A stretch of 24,134 bases of DNA from an uncultured bacterium (GTDB lineage: Bacteria; Bacillota; Clostridia; Oscillospirales; Acutalibacteraceae): assembly GCA_905215055.1 (NCBI GenBank), contig CAJMOH010000042.1, positions 1 to 24,134 on the forward strand. The letters run 5' to 3'. A program made the position numbers and the translations under genes. The notes under the pieces are model-generated. The model searched no databases, was not told the origin of the DNA, and worked only from the letters and a program-made list of their open reading frames with translations. Positions 8,273 to 16,077 of this stretch are shown piece after piece; the first letter of the stretch is position 1; each line of letters starts with the position of its first letter.

Positions 8273-9196
8273 ATGGCGGCAGTTCCTTCAAACAAGAAAA
8301 GTGTTTCTAACAAGATTAAGCGAACAACGGAAGACAAAGTAGTGGATTTTTTCGTGTACTTTATTGCAATCTTGATTTTCCTCTTGGCTGCTTATCCATT
8401 TTGGCTGTCTATCGTATTGGCATTAAACGAAGGTAAAGACGCTCAGCTAGGTGGAATCTATTTTTGGCCTCGAAAATTCACTCTTGACAATTTTGCGGAA
8501 CTTCTCAAAGACGGCTCGTGGGGAAACGCATTAATTGTAACTTTTTCTCGTACGGTATTGGGAACTGTGTTGACTGTATTGTTCACAACTATCGTATCCT
8601 ATGGATTATCCTATCGAGACCTCGTGGGTAGAAAAGTATATATGACCATGCTGATTATCGCCATGTACTTTTCCGGCGGCATTATCCCCTATTACATGGT
8701 ACTTCGCACGCTGCACCTGATCAACACCTTCTGGGTATACATTATTCCCAGCATGCTGAACATCTTCTACTGCATGGTGGCCATCAGTTCCTTCCAGGCC
8801 ATCCCCAAGGAGCTGGCGGAATCGGCCCGCATGGATGGCGCGGGGGAGATGCGGATCTTCTTCCGGATTATGCTCCCCATCTCCAAGCCCCTACTGGCAA
8901 CCATTGCTATCTTCACGGCGGTGGGCCAGTGGAACAGCTGGTATGACTGCGCCTTCTTCACCCAGGACAAGAGCCTGCGGACCATGGGCTATCTGCTGAT
9001 GACTGTGATAAATAAAAACAGTCTTGGCGCGCAAACCATGGATGCTTACGCAGCTTCTGCGACGGCAAATACGGTAACAACCCTTTCTGTGCAGTTAGCA
9101 GCCATGATCGTGGCTGTAGCACCTATTTTAGTGGTTTACCCCTTCTTCCAGCGGTACATTGTCAGCGGCATGACCATTGGCGCTGTAAAGGGATAA
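8273..9196 (+). CDS. Sugar ABC transporter permease, LplC/YtcP type
   Basis: Second membrane subunit (307 aa) of the same CUT1 importer, forming the channel as a heterodimer with the preceding gene product. A cytoplasmic N-terminus of about 25 residues precedes the first helix (FFVYFIAILIFLLAAYPFWL, residues 26-45), and further helices follow. The EAA loop is seen as E183-S-A-R-M-D-G189, then RIMLPISKPLL. The C-terminus FFQRYIVSGMTIGAVKG is typical of the family. The start ATG follows AAGGAGA, 52 bases after the upstream stop. Like its neighbour, it has a GC-rich core (about 8655-9000) between AT-rich ends. Confidence 0.93.
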   Translation: MAAVPSNKKSVSNKIKRTTEDKVVDFFVYFIAILIFLLAAYPFWLSIVLALNEGKDAQLGGIYFWPRKFTLDNFAELLKDGSWGNALIVTFSRTVLGTVLTVLFTTIVSYGLSYRDLVGRKVYMTMLIIAMYFSGGIIPYYMVLRTLHLINTFWVYIIPSMLNIFYCMVAISSFQAIPKELAESARMDGAGEMRIFFRIMLPISKPLLATIAIFTAVGQWNSWYDCAFFTQDKSLRTMGYLLMTVINKNSLGAQTMDAYAASATANTVTTLSVQLAAMIVAVAPILVVYPFFQRYIVSGMTIGAVKG

Positions 9197-9209
9197 ATGA
9201 ATGGAAAGT

Positions 9210-9227
9210 TTCAGCTAATTAGCTGAA
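9210..9227. other. Perfect palindrome between permease and binding-protein genes
   Basis: TTCAGCTAA/TTAGCTGAA is a perfect 18-base palindrome in the 76-bp gap, followed by a second near-palindrome, ATAAAAAC/GGTTTTTAT. No U-tract directly follows the first. It could be an mRNA processing or stabilising hairpin that raises binding-protein output, or an operator. Confidence 0.5.
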
Positions 9228-9272
9228 TGCTTTATAAAAACGGTTTTTATTAAATCAAGGGAGGAAAATGAC

Positions 9273-10862
9273 ATGAAAGCACGGAAAAAACTGTTGGCCC
9301 TGTTTTTGGCGCTGTGTATGACCGCCTCTCTGGCGGCCTGCGGCGGCGGCTCAGACACAAGCTCCGGCACGGAGAGCGGCAGCTCTGAGACATCTGAAGC
9401 GGTGTCCCAGGGAGAAACTGGCTCTGGGAACGAAAGCTCCGATGAAGTTACAACGTTAAGTATCTACATTAACCATAGCTGGTACGGCGTGGAAAAATTT
9501 GAGGGTATCATTCCTGAGGCTATAACGGAAGCCACCGGTGTTGTGCTAGACCCCACTGTGGCAGTTGATCAAACTCAGCTGGGCGTGATGATCGCCTCCG
9601 GCGAACTGCCGGATTTGGTGTATACACAGGAATTGTTGGACCGTATGTCCGACGCTTCGGTATCCTATGCTTACGATGATCTTATTGAAGAATACAATGT
9701 AGATTGGGAAATTCCCGAAACACAGCAGGGAATTGCGAAAGGCTATTCTAAGGATGGCAAGGTTTATACCATCCTGAATCATTATTCCGATAAATCGGAC
9801 TGGGAAGATTGCAGTGCTGTACCTATGGTAGGGGCTATCACATATCGCAAGGATATTTATGAAGATATTGGCAGTCCGGGGATTCGCAGTTTTGATGACA
9901 TGTTTACTGTAATGGGAATGGTAAAAGAAGCATACCCCGATATGGTGCCTTTAAAACTGAATGAAGTCTGGAATTTGGATACACTTCGCGGCTATGCCGG
10001 CCTTGGCCAGTTGGAATATTTGGAGCAAGAAGATGGCAGCTATATTCACTACACGCGCGACCCACGCTACAAGGAACTTTTGCTTTGGCTCAACGAGTGT
10101 TATCTGAATGGCTATATTGTCCCGGACGATCCCTTCTTTATTAACGGCAGTACTGCTATTGCCGATGATAAATACTTCTTCGGCTGCAGCTGTACACAGA
10201 ATGGTCTTCCTACATATAACAGCACGTTGGCCGCTATCGATCCGTCTTATGTGGCTGTAGAATTGGTTCCGTTTGAGGATTCTTTCTTTGGGATTTCCGA
10301 TCTTGGCTGGTCTGGTACATTTATCACGAAGAGCAATAAGGATCCCGAGGCCTCGATTAAATTCATCCAGTGGATGTTTACTCCAGAAGCTCAAGCCTTG
10401 ACTCAGATGGGTCGCGAGGGAATTGAGTATACACTTGACGAAAATGGACTTCCTCAGTTCTCGGATGAGTGGATTGCAGCTAACAATGCAGGAACTCTAA
10501 ATACAGAGTATAATCCCTGGTTCTATCTGGGCGGTTCTGAAATTGTAGAAGCAGAAAGCCGTTGCGCTGTGTTGGATCCGGAGTGGGTTGAAGATGCTGA
10601 TGCGGTTATTCGCACTCAGTATGATAATTATCCTTGGATTACTGCTGCCCGGCCTATCGGCGACATTGACGAGAAGGTAGTGGAAGACAAAGTTACAGAG
10701 ATTCGTAAAACCTATGAGCAGAAAATAATTTTGGCCGAATCTGCAGAACAAGCTGCTGCTCTGTATGACGAATATCTGGATATTGTCAACCAAACTGGGT
10801 TGGAAGATGTGGAAGCTTACGTTACTGATCGAGTGGCAGAAGTGAAACCTTTGTATGAATAA
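9273..10862 (+). CDS. Carbohydrate-binding lipoprotein of ABC transporter, LplA type
   Basis: Extracellular solute-binding protein (529 aa) that captures the sugar and delivers it to the two permeases. It has a lipoprotein signal, with basic N-terminus MKARKK, a hydrophobic core and lipobox L20-A-A-C23, so it should be anchored to the outer face of the membrane by Cys23. A Gly/Ser/Glu-rich linker covers about residues 24-58. The mature fold starts at TLSIYINHSWYG and is that of the long family-1 binding proteins, with FIQWMFTPEAQALTQMGREG late in the sequence. The length fits LplA-like proteins. The ATG follows GGGAGGAAAATGAC. The signal and linker codons are more GC-rich than the body. The ligand cannot be read from the sequence; the neighbouring glycosidases suggest an oligosaccharide. 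Confidence 0.92.
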   Translation: MKARKKLLALFLALCMTASLAACGGGSDTSSGTESGSSETSEAVSQGETGSGNESSDEVTTLSIYINHSWYGVEKFEGIIPEAITEATGVVLDPTVAVDQTQLGVMIASGELPDLVYTQELLDRMSDASVSYAYDDLIEEYNVDWEIPETQQGIAKGYSKDGKVYTILNHYSDKSDWEDCSAVPMVGAITYRKDIYEDIGSPGIRSFDDMFTVMGMVKEAYPDMVPLKLNEVWNLDTLRGYAGLGQLEYLEQEDGSYIHYTRDPRYKELLLWLNECYLNGYIVPDDPFFINGSTAIADDKYFFGCSCTQNGLPTYNSTLAAIDPSYVAVELVPFEDSFFGISDLGWSGTFITKSNKDPEASIKFIQWMFTPEAQALTQMGREGIEYTLDENGLPQFSDEWIAANNAGTLNTEYNPWFYLGGSEIVEAESRCAVLDPEWVEDADAVIRTQYDNYPWITAARPIGDIDEKVVEDKVTEIRKTYEQKIILAESAEQAAALYDEYLDIVNQTGLEDVEAYVTDRVAEVKPLYE

Positions 10863-10871
10863 TTAAGATAG

Positions 10872-10911
10872 AAAACTGTGGCGGGTTTCATGGAATCCCG
10901 CCACAGTTTTT
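10872..10911 (+). terminator. Strong hairpin abutting the next ribosome binding site
   Basis: A perfect 14-bp stem (10872-10885 with 10897-10910) and an 11-base loop end in TTTTT. The AGGAGG of the next gene (10912-10917) begins one base after the T-run. The same structure therefore ends most binding-protein transcripts and, in readthrough RNA, sits next to the translation start of the enzyme gene. It would make the three downstream genes less expressed than the transporter. Confidence 0.88.
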
Positions 10912-10924
10912 AGGAGGAGTTTCT

Positions 10925-12163
10925 ATGAATTTCACATTTGACGGTTCCATTTCACGGGAGGTTTTGAACAACTACCTCTCCCACGCCATCACCCACACCG
11001 GCGTGGGACAGGACTGCTTCTCCCCCAGCCAGACCTTTGAGGACGATTTGCGCATGTTCCAAAACGAGGGGGCCAAGTTTATCGGCCGGGCCGCCTTTGC
11101 TTGGGAAGAGACCAACGAGGAGGAGCATTTCCGGGTGGCCAGAGAGCGGGCGGAGCTGGCCCACCAGATGGACCCGGAGCTGGTGCTGCAAGCCTGCGTG
11201 TTCGAGTGCATCACCAAAAGCTTTATCGACACGGTGCCGGTGCCGCCCTGGGTGTTCCAGGCCTTTGGCCTTCCCGTGGAAAACCGGTGCTTTTCCTACG
11301 ACAAGATGCTGAATCCCGGCGGCATGTATGTGAACCACTGGCACCAGGACTGCTCTGTGCAGGACATCACCCAGCTGGAAAGCCAGATGTGGATTTACTA
11401 CCGGGCCTGTGCCTACATCGACGCGGGGTACGAGGCCATTCACTTTGGCCAGGTGCATTTGATCGGCGGGGCGGACGAGGGGTTCCAGACCTGGAAAAAG
11501 GTGCTGCGCATGGTGCGGGACTTCGCCGCGGTTCACGCCCGGCGCCACTATGTGCTGTGCGACGCTCACACCCACGGTATTGAGGTGGACGGCGAAATGC
11601 TCTTTGACTACAACGCCTGGCCCATCCGCTTAAAGGAGGTGCTGGACAAGCCCATGGAGTGTGTGGTGGAGGAGGGCTATTACGACAGCATCTTCGGCCG
11701 CAGCAAGGGCGGAAAATCCCCCAGCGGCTGGACGGCGGAAAGCATGCCCTTCCTGGTGGAGCTGGACAACTTTGGCAGAAGCCGCTTCTCCGGCCAGCCC
11801 AACCACAACAGCCATTACGCCTGGGGCTATGACGAGATCACCTGGTTCTCCCTGCAGCCGGCGGAGTACCGCCACCGATTCCTGCGCTATTTGTGGCGGT
11901 GGGTGCGGGACCGGTATCCAGAGGGCTGGGTGGAGATGCCCTCCCGCCGCTGCTTGACGGAGGAGATCCCCTTTGTATGGGAGCATCCCGATCTGGATTG
12001 GCTGGAGCGGGTGAAGAAGGATGAGTTCCTCCGGTACGAGGTGGACAGCCAGGGCCGGGCCACCATTTGGAGAAGCTATTACAGCGCCAACCGGAACAGC
12101 GACGCCTGTCCCTTCGGCTATGGGGACGAGGACGTCATCAAGGAATGCTTTGCCAATCCGTAA
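10925..12163 (+). CDS. Possible TIM-barrel enzyme of unrecognised family
   Basis: I cannot assign this 412-residue protein to a named family. It has no signal peptide or membrane segment and is rich in Trp, His and acidic residues. Beta-strand-like segments end in conserved-looking polar residues: ACVFE94C, YEAIH173FGQVH, YVLCD213AHTH217 and FLVE279LDNFG. Such carboxylates and histidines at strand ends are typical of TIM-barrel sugar-active enzymes, and E94 and E279 would be the first catalytic candidates; this is inference. The start follows AGGAGG with 7 bases spacing. It is the first of three closely spaced genes (gaps of 31 and 24 bases) with a glycosidase and an alpha/beta hydrolase, so a role in breaking down the imported sugar is likely. 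It is strongly GC-rich, unlike the genes before it. Confidence 0.85.
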   Translation: MNFTFDGSISREVLNNYLSHAITHTGVGQDCFSPSQTFEDDLRMFQNEGAKFIGRAAFAWEETNEEEHFRVARERAELAHQMDPELVLQACVFECITKSFIDTVPVPPWVFQAFGLPVENRCFSYDKMLNPGGMYVNHWHQDCSVQDITQLESQMWIYYRACAYIDAGYEAIHFGQVHLIGGADEGFQTWKKVLRMVRDFAAVHARRHYVLCDAHTHGIEVDGEMLFDYNAWPIRLKEVLDKPMECVVEEGYYDSIFGRSKGGKSPSGWTAESMPFLVELDNFGRSRFSGQPNHNSHYAWGYDEITWFSLQPAEYRHRFLRYLWRWVRDRYPEGWVEMPSRRCLTEEIPFVWEHPDLDWLERVKKDEFLRYEVDSQGRATIWRSYYSANRNSDACPFGYGDEDVIKECFANP

Positions 12164-12194
12164 GGAAAATCAGGGAAACAAGGAGGACAGACGG

Positions 12195-14840
12195 ATGAAA
12201 TCAAACCAAGTGCTGGAAAAGCTGTTTGAAAGCGCTCCCACACTGAGGGAGACCGCCGCGGGAGAGGTTTGCGCCAGAAGGGTCTGCAAGGAGCATCCCG
12301 GCGGCATGGGGGGCTCCATTTTGGGCGAGTACCCCAGAATCATGTCCAAAACCACCAAGGCGGCCCTGTGGGGCGGCGGGGAGAACGCCACCCTCAGCCT
12401 GCTGAAAACCGACGTTATCGACAGGCGGTATGTGGACAAGGATCACTTTACTATGGAGGATTTGATCGAGGGGGCCTTTTCCCAGGAGAACCGGGACCTC
12501 AACGACATGCCCCTGGCGGGCATGACCCGTCCCCCCTTCGCCGCCCTGGACAAGCGGGGAGGCCGCTGCAACCACGCCCTCTGGTCCGAGGTGTACCCCT
12601 TCCCCTGTCAGAAGCCGGTAGGCCAGATCATTGTGAAGGCTCCCAGCATGGAGGGCGCTCCCCAGCCCGAGGCCCTTCACCGGCTGAGCGACGGGACCGT
12701 GGCCGTCCGCTTTGAAAAGGACAGCCAGGCCCTGGGGCTGCGCTATGTGATGAGCATGGAGAAAAACCTCACCGCCGTGGAGGTGGACGCCGAAAACCTT
12801 CAAGGCCCCCTGACCTTCCGGCTGTACCGCGGTCTGGACCAGGGACACCGCCGCTATGAAAACGCCGACGGCACCTATAAAAAATTCCCGGTGTACACTC
12901 CGGCGGACGGGGACAAGCCTGTGGAGTATTACGACTTTGAGGCGGACAAGGACATCAACCGTCACTTTGACCCGCCCACCTGCGGCGTGGACGGCCGGTT
13001 TTTCTGGGTGCATCAGGTGTTTCCCGGGGAAAAAACCTTCCCAGAGGGGTTCCGCTATGTGATGATGGGTCTGGTCTCCGGGGCCGGCGCGGAGCTGAAG
13101 TCCCACCAGCTGGCCAAGGGGCTGGGGTCCGCCCCCTTCATTCCCCGGGACGGCCAGGGCATGCTGAAGGTTCCCGGCATCCGCACCATGACCCATCCGG
13201 AAATGATGGAGATGATGGCCCAAAACTACTCCTATGTGGCGGAGGCTCCCGGCGTGGCCGTAGACGCGGAGGTGCAGCCGGGGACAGAAAAGGTCCGGCT
13301 GTATGTGGCGGTGATGACCGTCAACGAGGCGGCGGACTACATGGAGCAGGCCAAGACCCTGCTGCTGGAGGCGGAGCGGCTGGGCATAAACGGGCTGGAG
13401 GAGGAAAACCGCCGGTGGTACAGCGCCCTGTATGAAAAGCGGGAAAAGGGCCGAATTCTGCTGGGCGGCACCCCAGAGGAGCAAAGAGACATTCAGCAGC
13501 TGTTTGTGGAGGAGGCCTTCCAAAGCTGGACCTCGGGGCACATGGGCTACTGCTATCCAGACCTGTCCAAGTATGAGAGCAGCGCCAGCTATGCCTGCTA
13601 TGATGTGGACACCCAGTCCTGGCACTCTCTGCCCTGCTACAACGAGCTGTTTACCGAGGGCAAATATTTTATGCGGAACCAGTACGAGCCAAAGCGCCAG
13701 TGGCCCCAGCTGCTGACCCTCTGGCACGAGACGCTGAAGGAGAAGGCCCGGCTGAAGTTTGGCCTGCCCGGCATGTGCGGCGCCCACGGCTATCTGCCCG
13801 CCGCCGCCCAAAGCCCCTGGTATATGGAGAACAACTGTCTGGACTTCACCCTGGAGGTGCCGGCCCAGATGATGAAGGTGGTGTGGAACTTCTGGGACTA
13901 CACCGGGGATGAGGATTTCCTGCGGGAGACCGCCTATCCCCTGCTGCGGGACTTGGCCATCTTCTACGAGGCCTTTGCCCGCCGGGGCTGGGACGGCAGA
14001 CAGTTTAACCTGGAGCCGGTGGTGGAGACCGAGAGCTATGGAATTTCCTACCAGCTGAAGTACACCCGAAACACCACCGGAGCCCTGAGCATGTTCAAGT
14101 GGACCCTCCGCACGGCGGCCAAGGCGGCGGAATATCTGGGCGAGGACCCGGACAAAATTTCCGGCTGGCGGGAGGTGGCGGACCACTTGGCGCCCTATCC
14201 CACTTTCCAGGTGGGGTCTGGCCCGGTAATCGGCGGCAACGAAATGGCCTTCCCACGCTACACGCGAGGCGACCACTTTATGTTTACCGGCTACTATCCC
14301 CTGAACCTGGCGGACGAGTACAACCTGGACAGCCCCCAGGAGATCAAGGACCTGATGACCCGCACCGCCGACGCCCTGGGCAGCTCCCGAAACTGGGAGC
14401 CCTATGTACTGACGGGGGCCTCTAAGGAGTACATCCCCCACTCCTACGCTAAGGGTGCGGTGAGGATTGAAAACCACACCATGCTGGCCAAGGACCTTTT
14501 GGAAGCGCCGGAGCGCCTGATGAACAGCCGCAGCGGGCGGATTCACCTGTTCCCTGCCGTGCCGGACTGGACCGTGGCGGCCTTCCAGGGCTTTTTGGCC
14601 AGAGGCGGCTTCTCTGTCAGCGCCGCCCGGAATGAAAAGGGCGTCACGGCGGTGACCGTGGAGGCCTCCCGGTCCATTCCCTGTCAGATCATGAATCCCT
14701 GGCCGGGCCGGGAGGTAACGGTCACGGACCTGGAGACAGGAAGCCCTGTTCCCGCGGAGCTGGACCGCTCCAACGGGGAGTGCCTGGTGTTCCAGGCGGA
14801 AAAGGGCCGCCGGTACAGCCTGGACAAAATGGCGGATTGA
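12195..14840 (+). CDS. GH95-like (alpha/alpha)6-barrel glycoside hydrolase, GC-rich paralogue
   Basis: Predicted cytoplasmic glycosidase of 881 residues, full-length paralogue of the protein encoded at 4279-6933 and collinear with it from end to end. Shared blocks include LKTDV.DRRY near the N-terminus, FDVDTQSWHSLPCYNELFTE (here CYDVDTQSWHSLPCYNELFTE), YTGDEDFLRETAYPLLRD from residue 569, VVETESYG, GDHFM, NSRSGRIHLFPAVP from 777 and ARGGFSVSA. The ATG at 12195 follows AGGAGG and aligns with the paralogue's start; the open frame extends further up to 12021 but that part overlaps the preceding gene and is not conserved. The regions around GDHEI/GDHFM and after PYPTF differ most between the two copies, hinting at different substrates or linkages. 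Family placement by motif resemblance only; substrate unknown. Confidence 0.85.
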   Translation: MKSNQVLEKLFESAPTLRETAAGEVCARRVCKEHPGGMGGSILGEYPRIMSKTTKAALWGGGENATLSLLKTDVIDRRYVDKDHFTMEDLIEGAFSQENRDLNDMPLAGMTRPPFAALDKRGGRCNHALWSEVYPFPCQKPVGQIIVKAPSMEGAPQPEALHRLSDGTVAVRFEKDSQALGLRYVMSMEKNLTAVEVDAENLQGPLTFRLYRGLDQGHRRYENADGTYKKFPVYTPADGDKPVEYYDFEADKDINRHFDPPTCGVDGRFFWVHQVFPGEKTFPEGFRYVMMGLVSGAGAELKSHQLAKGLGSAPFIPRDGQGMLKVPGIRTMTHPEMMEMMAQNYSYVAEAPGVAVDAEVQPGTEKVRLYVAVMTVNEAADYMEQAKTLLLEAERLGINGLEEENRRWYSALYEKREKGRILLGGTPEEQRDIQQLFVEEAFQSWTSGHMGYCYPDLSKYESSASYACYDVDTQSWHSLPCYNELFTEGKYFMRNQYEPKRQWPQLLTLWHETLKEKARLKFGLPGMCGAHGYLPAAAQSPWYMENNCLDFTLEVPAQMMKVVWNFWDYTGDEDFLRETAYPLLRDLAIFYEAFARRGWDGRQFNLEPVVETESYGISYQLKYTRNTTGALSMFKWTLRTAAKAAEYLGEDPDKISGWREVADHLAPYPTFQVGSGPVIGGNEMAFPRYTRGDHFMFTGYYPLNLADEYNLDSPQEIKDLMTRTADALGSSRNWEPYVLTGASKEYIPHSYAKGAVRIENHTMLAKDLLEAPERLMNSRSGRIHLFPAVPDWTVAAFQGFLARGGFSVSAARNEKGVTAVTVEASRSIPCQIMNPWPGREVTVTDLETGSPVPAELDRSNGECLVFQAEKGRRYSLDKMAD

Positions 14841-14864
14841 CCGCCGGCTTGAGGAGGGAATCAC

Positions 14865-15932
14865 ATGCTTGCCAAAGAACTGCACTTTCCCCCGGAATCC
14901 GACCACCAGGGGGACGCCTTTCGAGAGGCCTATCAGGAAGGATTGGAAAAATTGGTCCAGCAGGAGCTGGAAAAGGCGGAGCGGGAACGGACAAAGTCTT
15001 TCCAGGGCTTCTATGAAGCCCCGGAAAAATACCGGCGGCAGCTGGTGGAAATGCTGGGCTGGCCCCTGACCCAGCGCCGGGGCAAAAGCCCGCCTGAAAG
15101 GGTGACGGTTACGCCGGTGCGAAATGTCCAGGGAATCCAGATAGAGCGGGTGCAGCTGGAGGTGCTTCCTGGCCTGCCCTTTTACGGAATTCTGTTTCGC
15201 AAGGGGGAGGAACGCCGGCCCCTGGTGATCTCTCAGCACGGGGGCGGCGGCACGCCGGAGCTGTGCAGCGGCCTGCTGGAGCGGGGTACAGTGAACTATA
15301 ACCACATGACTCAGCGGGTTCTCCGCTATGGCGTTCATGTGTTCGCACCCCAGCTCTTCATGTGGGACCCGGCCCAGTTTCAGTCCCGCTGCGAGGCGGG
15401 AGACGCCACCTGCCTCTCCCGCCGCAGGCTGGACCAGGGGCTGAAGCTGTTGGGAGGCTCCATGCTTGCCCTGGAGCTGTACTGCCTGATGAGCGTCCTG
15501 GATTATTTTGAGGACCAGGAGTATGTGGATCCCCAGCGGATTGGCATGGTGGGCCTATCCTACGGCGGGCTTTACACCCAATACCTGGCGGCGCTGGATA
15601 CCCGTGTCCAAGCGGCCCTCAGCTCCTGCTACTTCAACCGGGACCATTACCGTCTGGGCAGCGACTACACCATGTACCGGGAGGCGTTTCAGCTGATGAA
15701 CAGTGAGATTGCCATACTGGTGTATCCCCGCAGGCTGTATTTGCAGATTGGCGAAGGAGACCCTCTTCTCCCGGCGGAGGGCGGCAGGGCGGAATACAGC
15801 CGCTTAAAGCGCTACGCCCAAAGGACCCAGGGGGACTGGCTGCACTTTACCGTGTTCCCCGGAGAGCATGAATTTTGGGAGGAGGACGGCCCCCTTTCTC
15901 AGCTGATGGAGGACCTGGGAGCGCGCCCCTAA
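14865..15932 (+). CDS. Alpha/beta hydrolase, acetyl-ester hydrolase-like
   Basis: Putative cytoplasmic carbohydrate esterase or related hydrolase (355 aa), resembling acetyl xylan esterase and dienelactone hydrolase-type proteins. The N-terminal ~75 residues form a helical extension. The oxyanion segment HGGGGTPE is at 125-132, the nucleophile elbow G230-L-S232-Y-G234 follows, and the triad is probably completed by D299 (GEGDP) and H335 (FPGEHEF). There is no signal peptide. It starts 24 bases after the glycosidase stop, behind GAGGAGGG, and is the last gene of the operon. With the two glycosidases nearby, removal of acyl groups from the imported sugar is the likely role, but the true ester substrate is not visible. 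No clear terminator follows before the next promoter. Confidence 0.85.
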   Translation: MLAKELHFPPESDHQGDAFREAYQEGLEKLVQQELEKAERERTKSFQGFYEAPEKYRRQLVEMLGWPLTQRRGKSPPERVTVTPVRNVQGIQIERVQLEVLPGLPFYGILFRKGEERRPLVISQHGGGGTPELCSGLLERGTVNYNHMTQRVLRYGVHVFAPQLFMWDPAQFQSRCEAGDATCLSRRRLDQGLKLLGGSMLALELYCLMSVLDYFEDQEYVDPQRIGMVGLSYGGLYTQYLAALDTRVQAALSSCYFNRDHYRLGSDYTMYREAFQLMNSEIAILVYPRRLYLQIGEGDPLLPAEGGRAEYSRLKRYAQRTQGDWLHFTVFPGEHEFWEEDGPLSQLMEDLGARP

Positions 15933-15967
15933 GCCTCCCCGAGAAAAAGAACGCATACAGAAAGAAA

Positions 15968-16050
15968 GCGGCTTGTTTTGGCTAAAATAAGACTGGATCT
16001 TAGTTTGGCCTTGACAGGCCGCCGCTTTTTGGCTAAAATAAGATTGCATC
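15968..16050 (+). repeat. Pair of direct repeats before the AAA/DUF4143 gene
   Basis: Two imperfect copies, 15968-15999 and 16021-16050, share TTTTGGCTAAAATAAGA exactly (15976-15992 and 16027-16043, offset 51) plus GCxGCTT before and TGxATC after. Weaker similarity continues for about 9 more bases. The downstream copy contains the -10 box of the promoter; the upstream copy has no matching -35, so it may be an operator copy or a duplicated binding site. Confidence 0.8.
16007..16039 (+). promoter_or_regulatory. Strong sigma-A promoter with palindrome over the -35 box
   Basis: A consensus TTGACA (16011-16016) and TAAAAT (16034-16039) are separated by exactly 17 bases, about 38 bases before the GTG start. 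The -35 lies inside the dyad GGCCT-TGAC-AGGCC (16007-16020), an arrangement typical of a repressor site. It gives the ATPase gene its own transcription independent of the sugar operon. Confidence 0.8.
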
Positions 16051-16077
16051 GTAAATTGGTCAAAGGAGGCGAACGCT

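Noticed and set aside
12021..12194. Upstream extension of the second glycosidase frame
   Set aside because: It overlaps the preceding gene, is not conserved in the paralogue, and a strong AGGAGG precedes the ATG at 12195.
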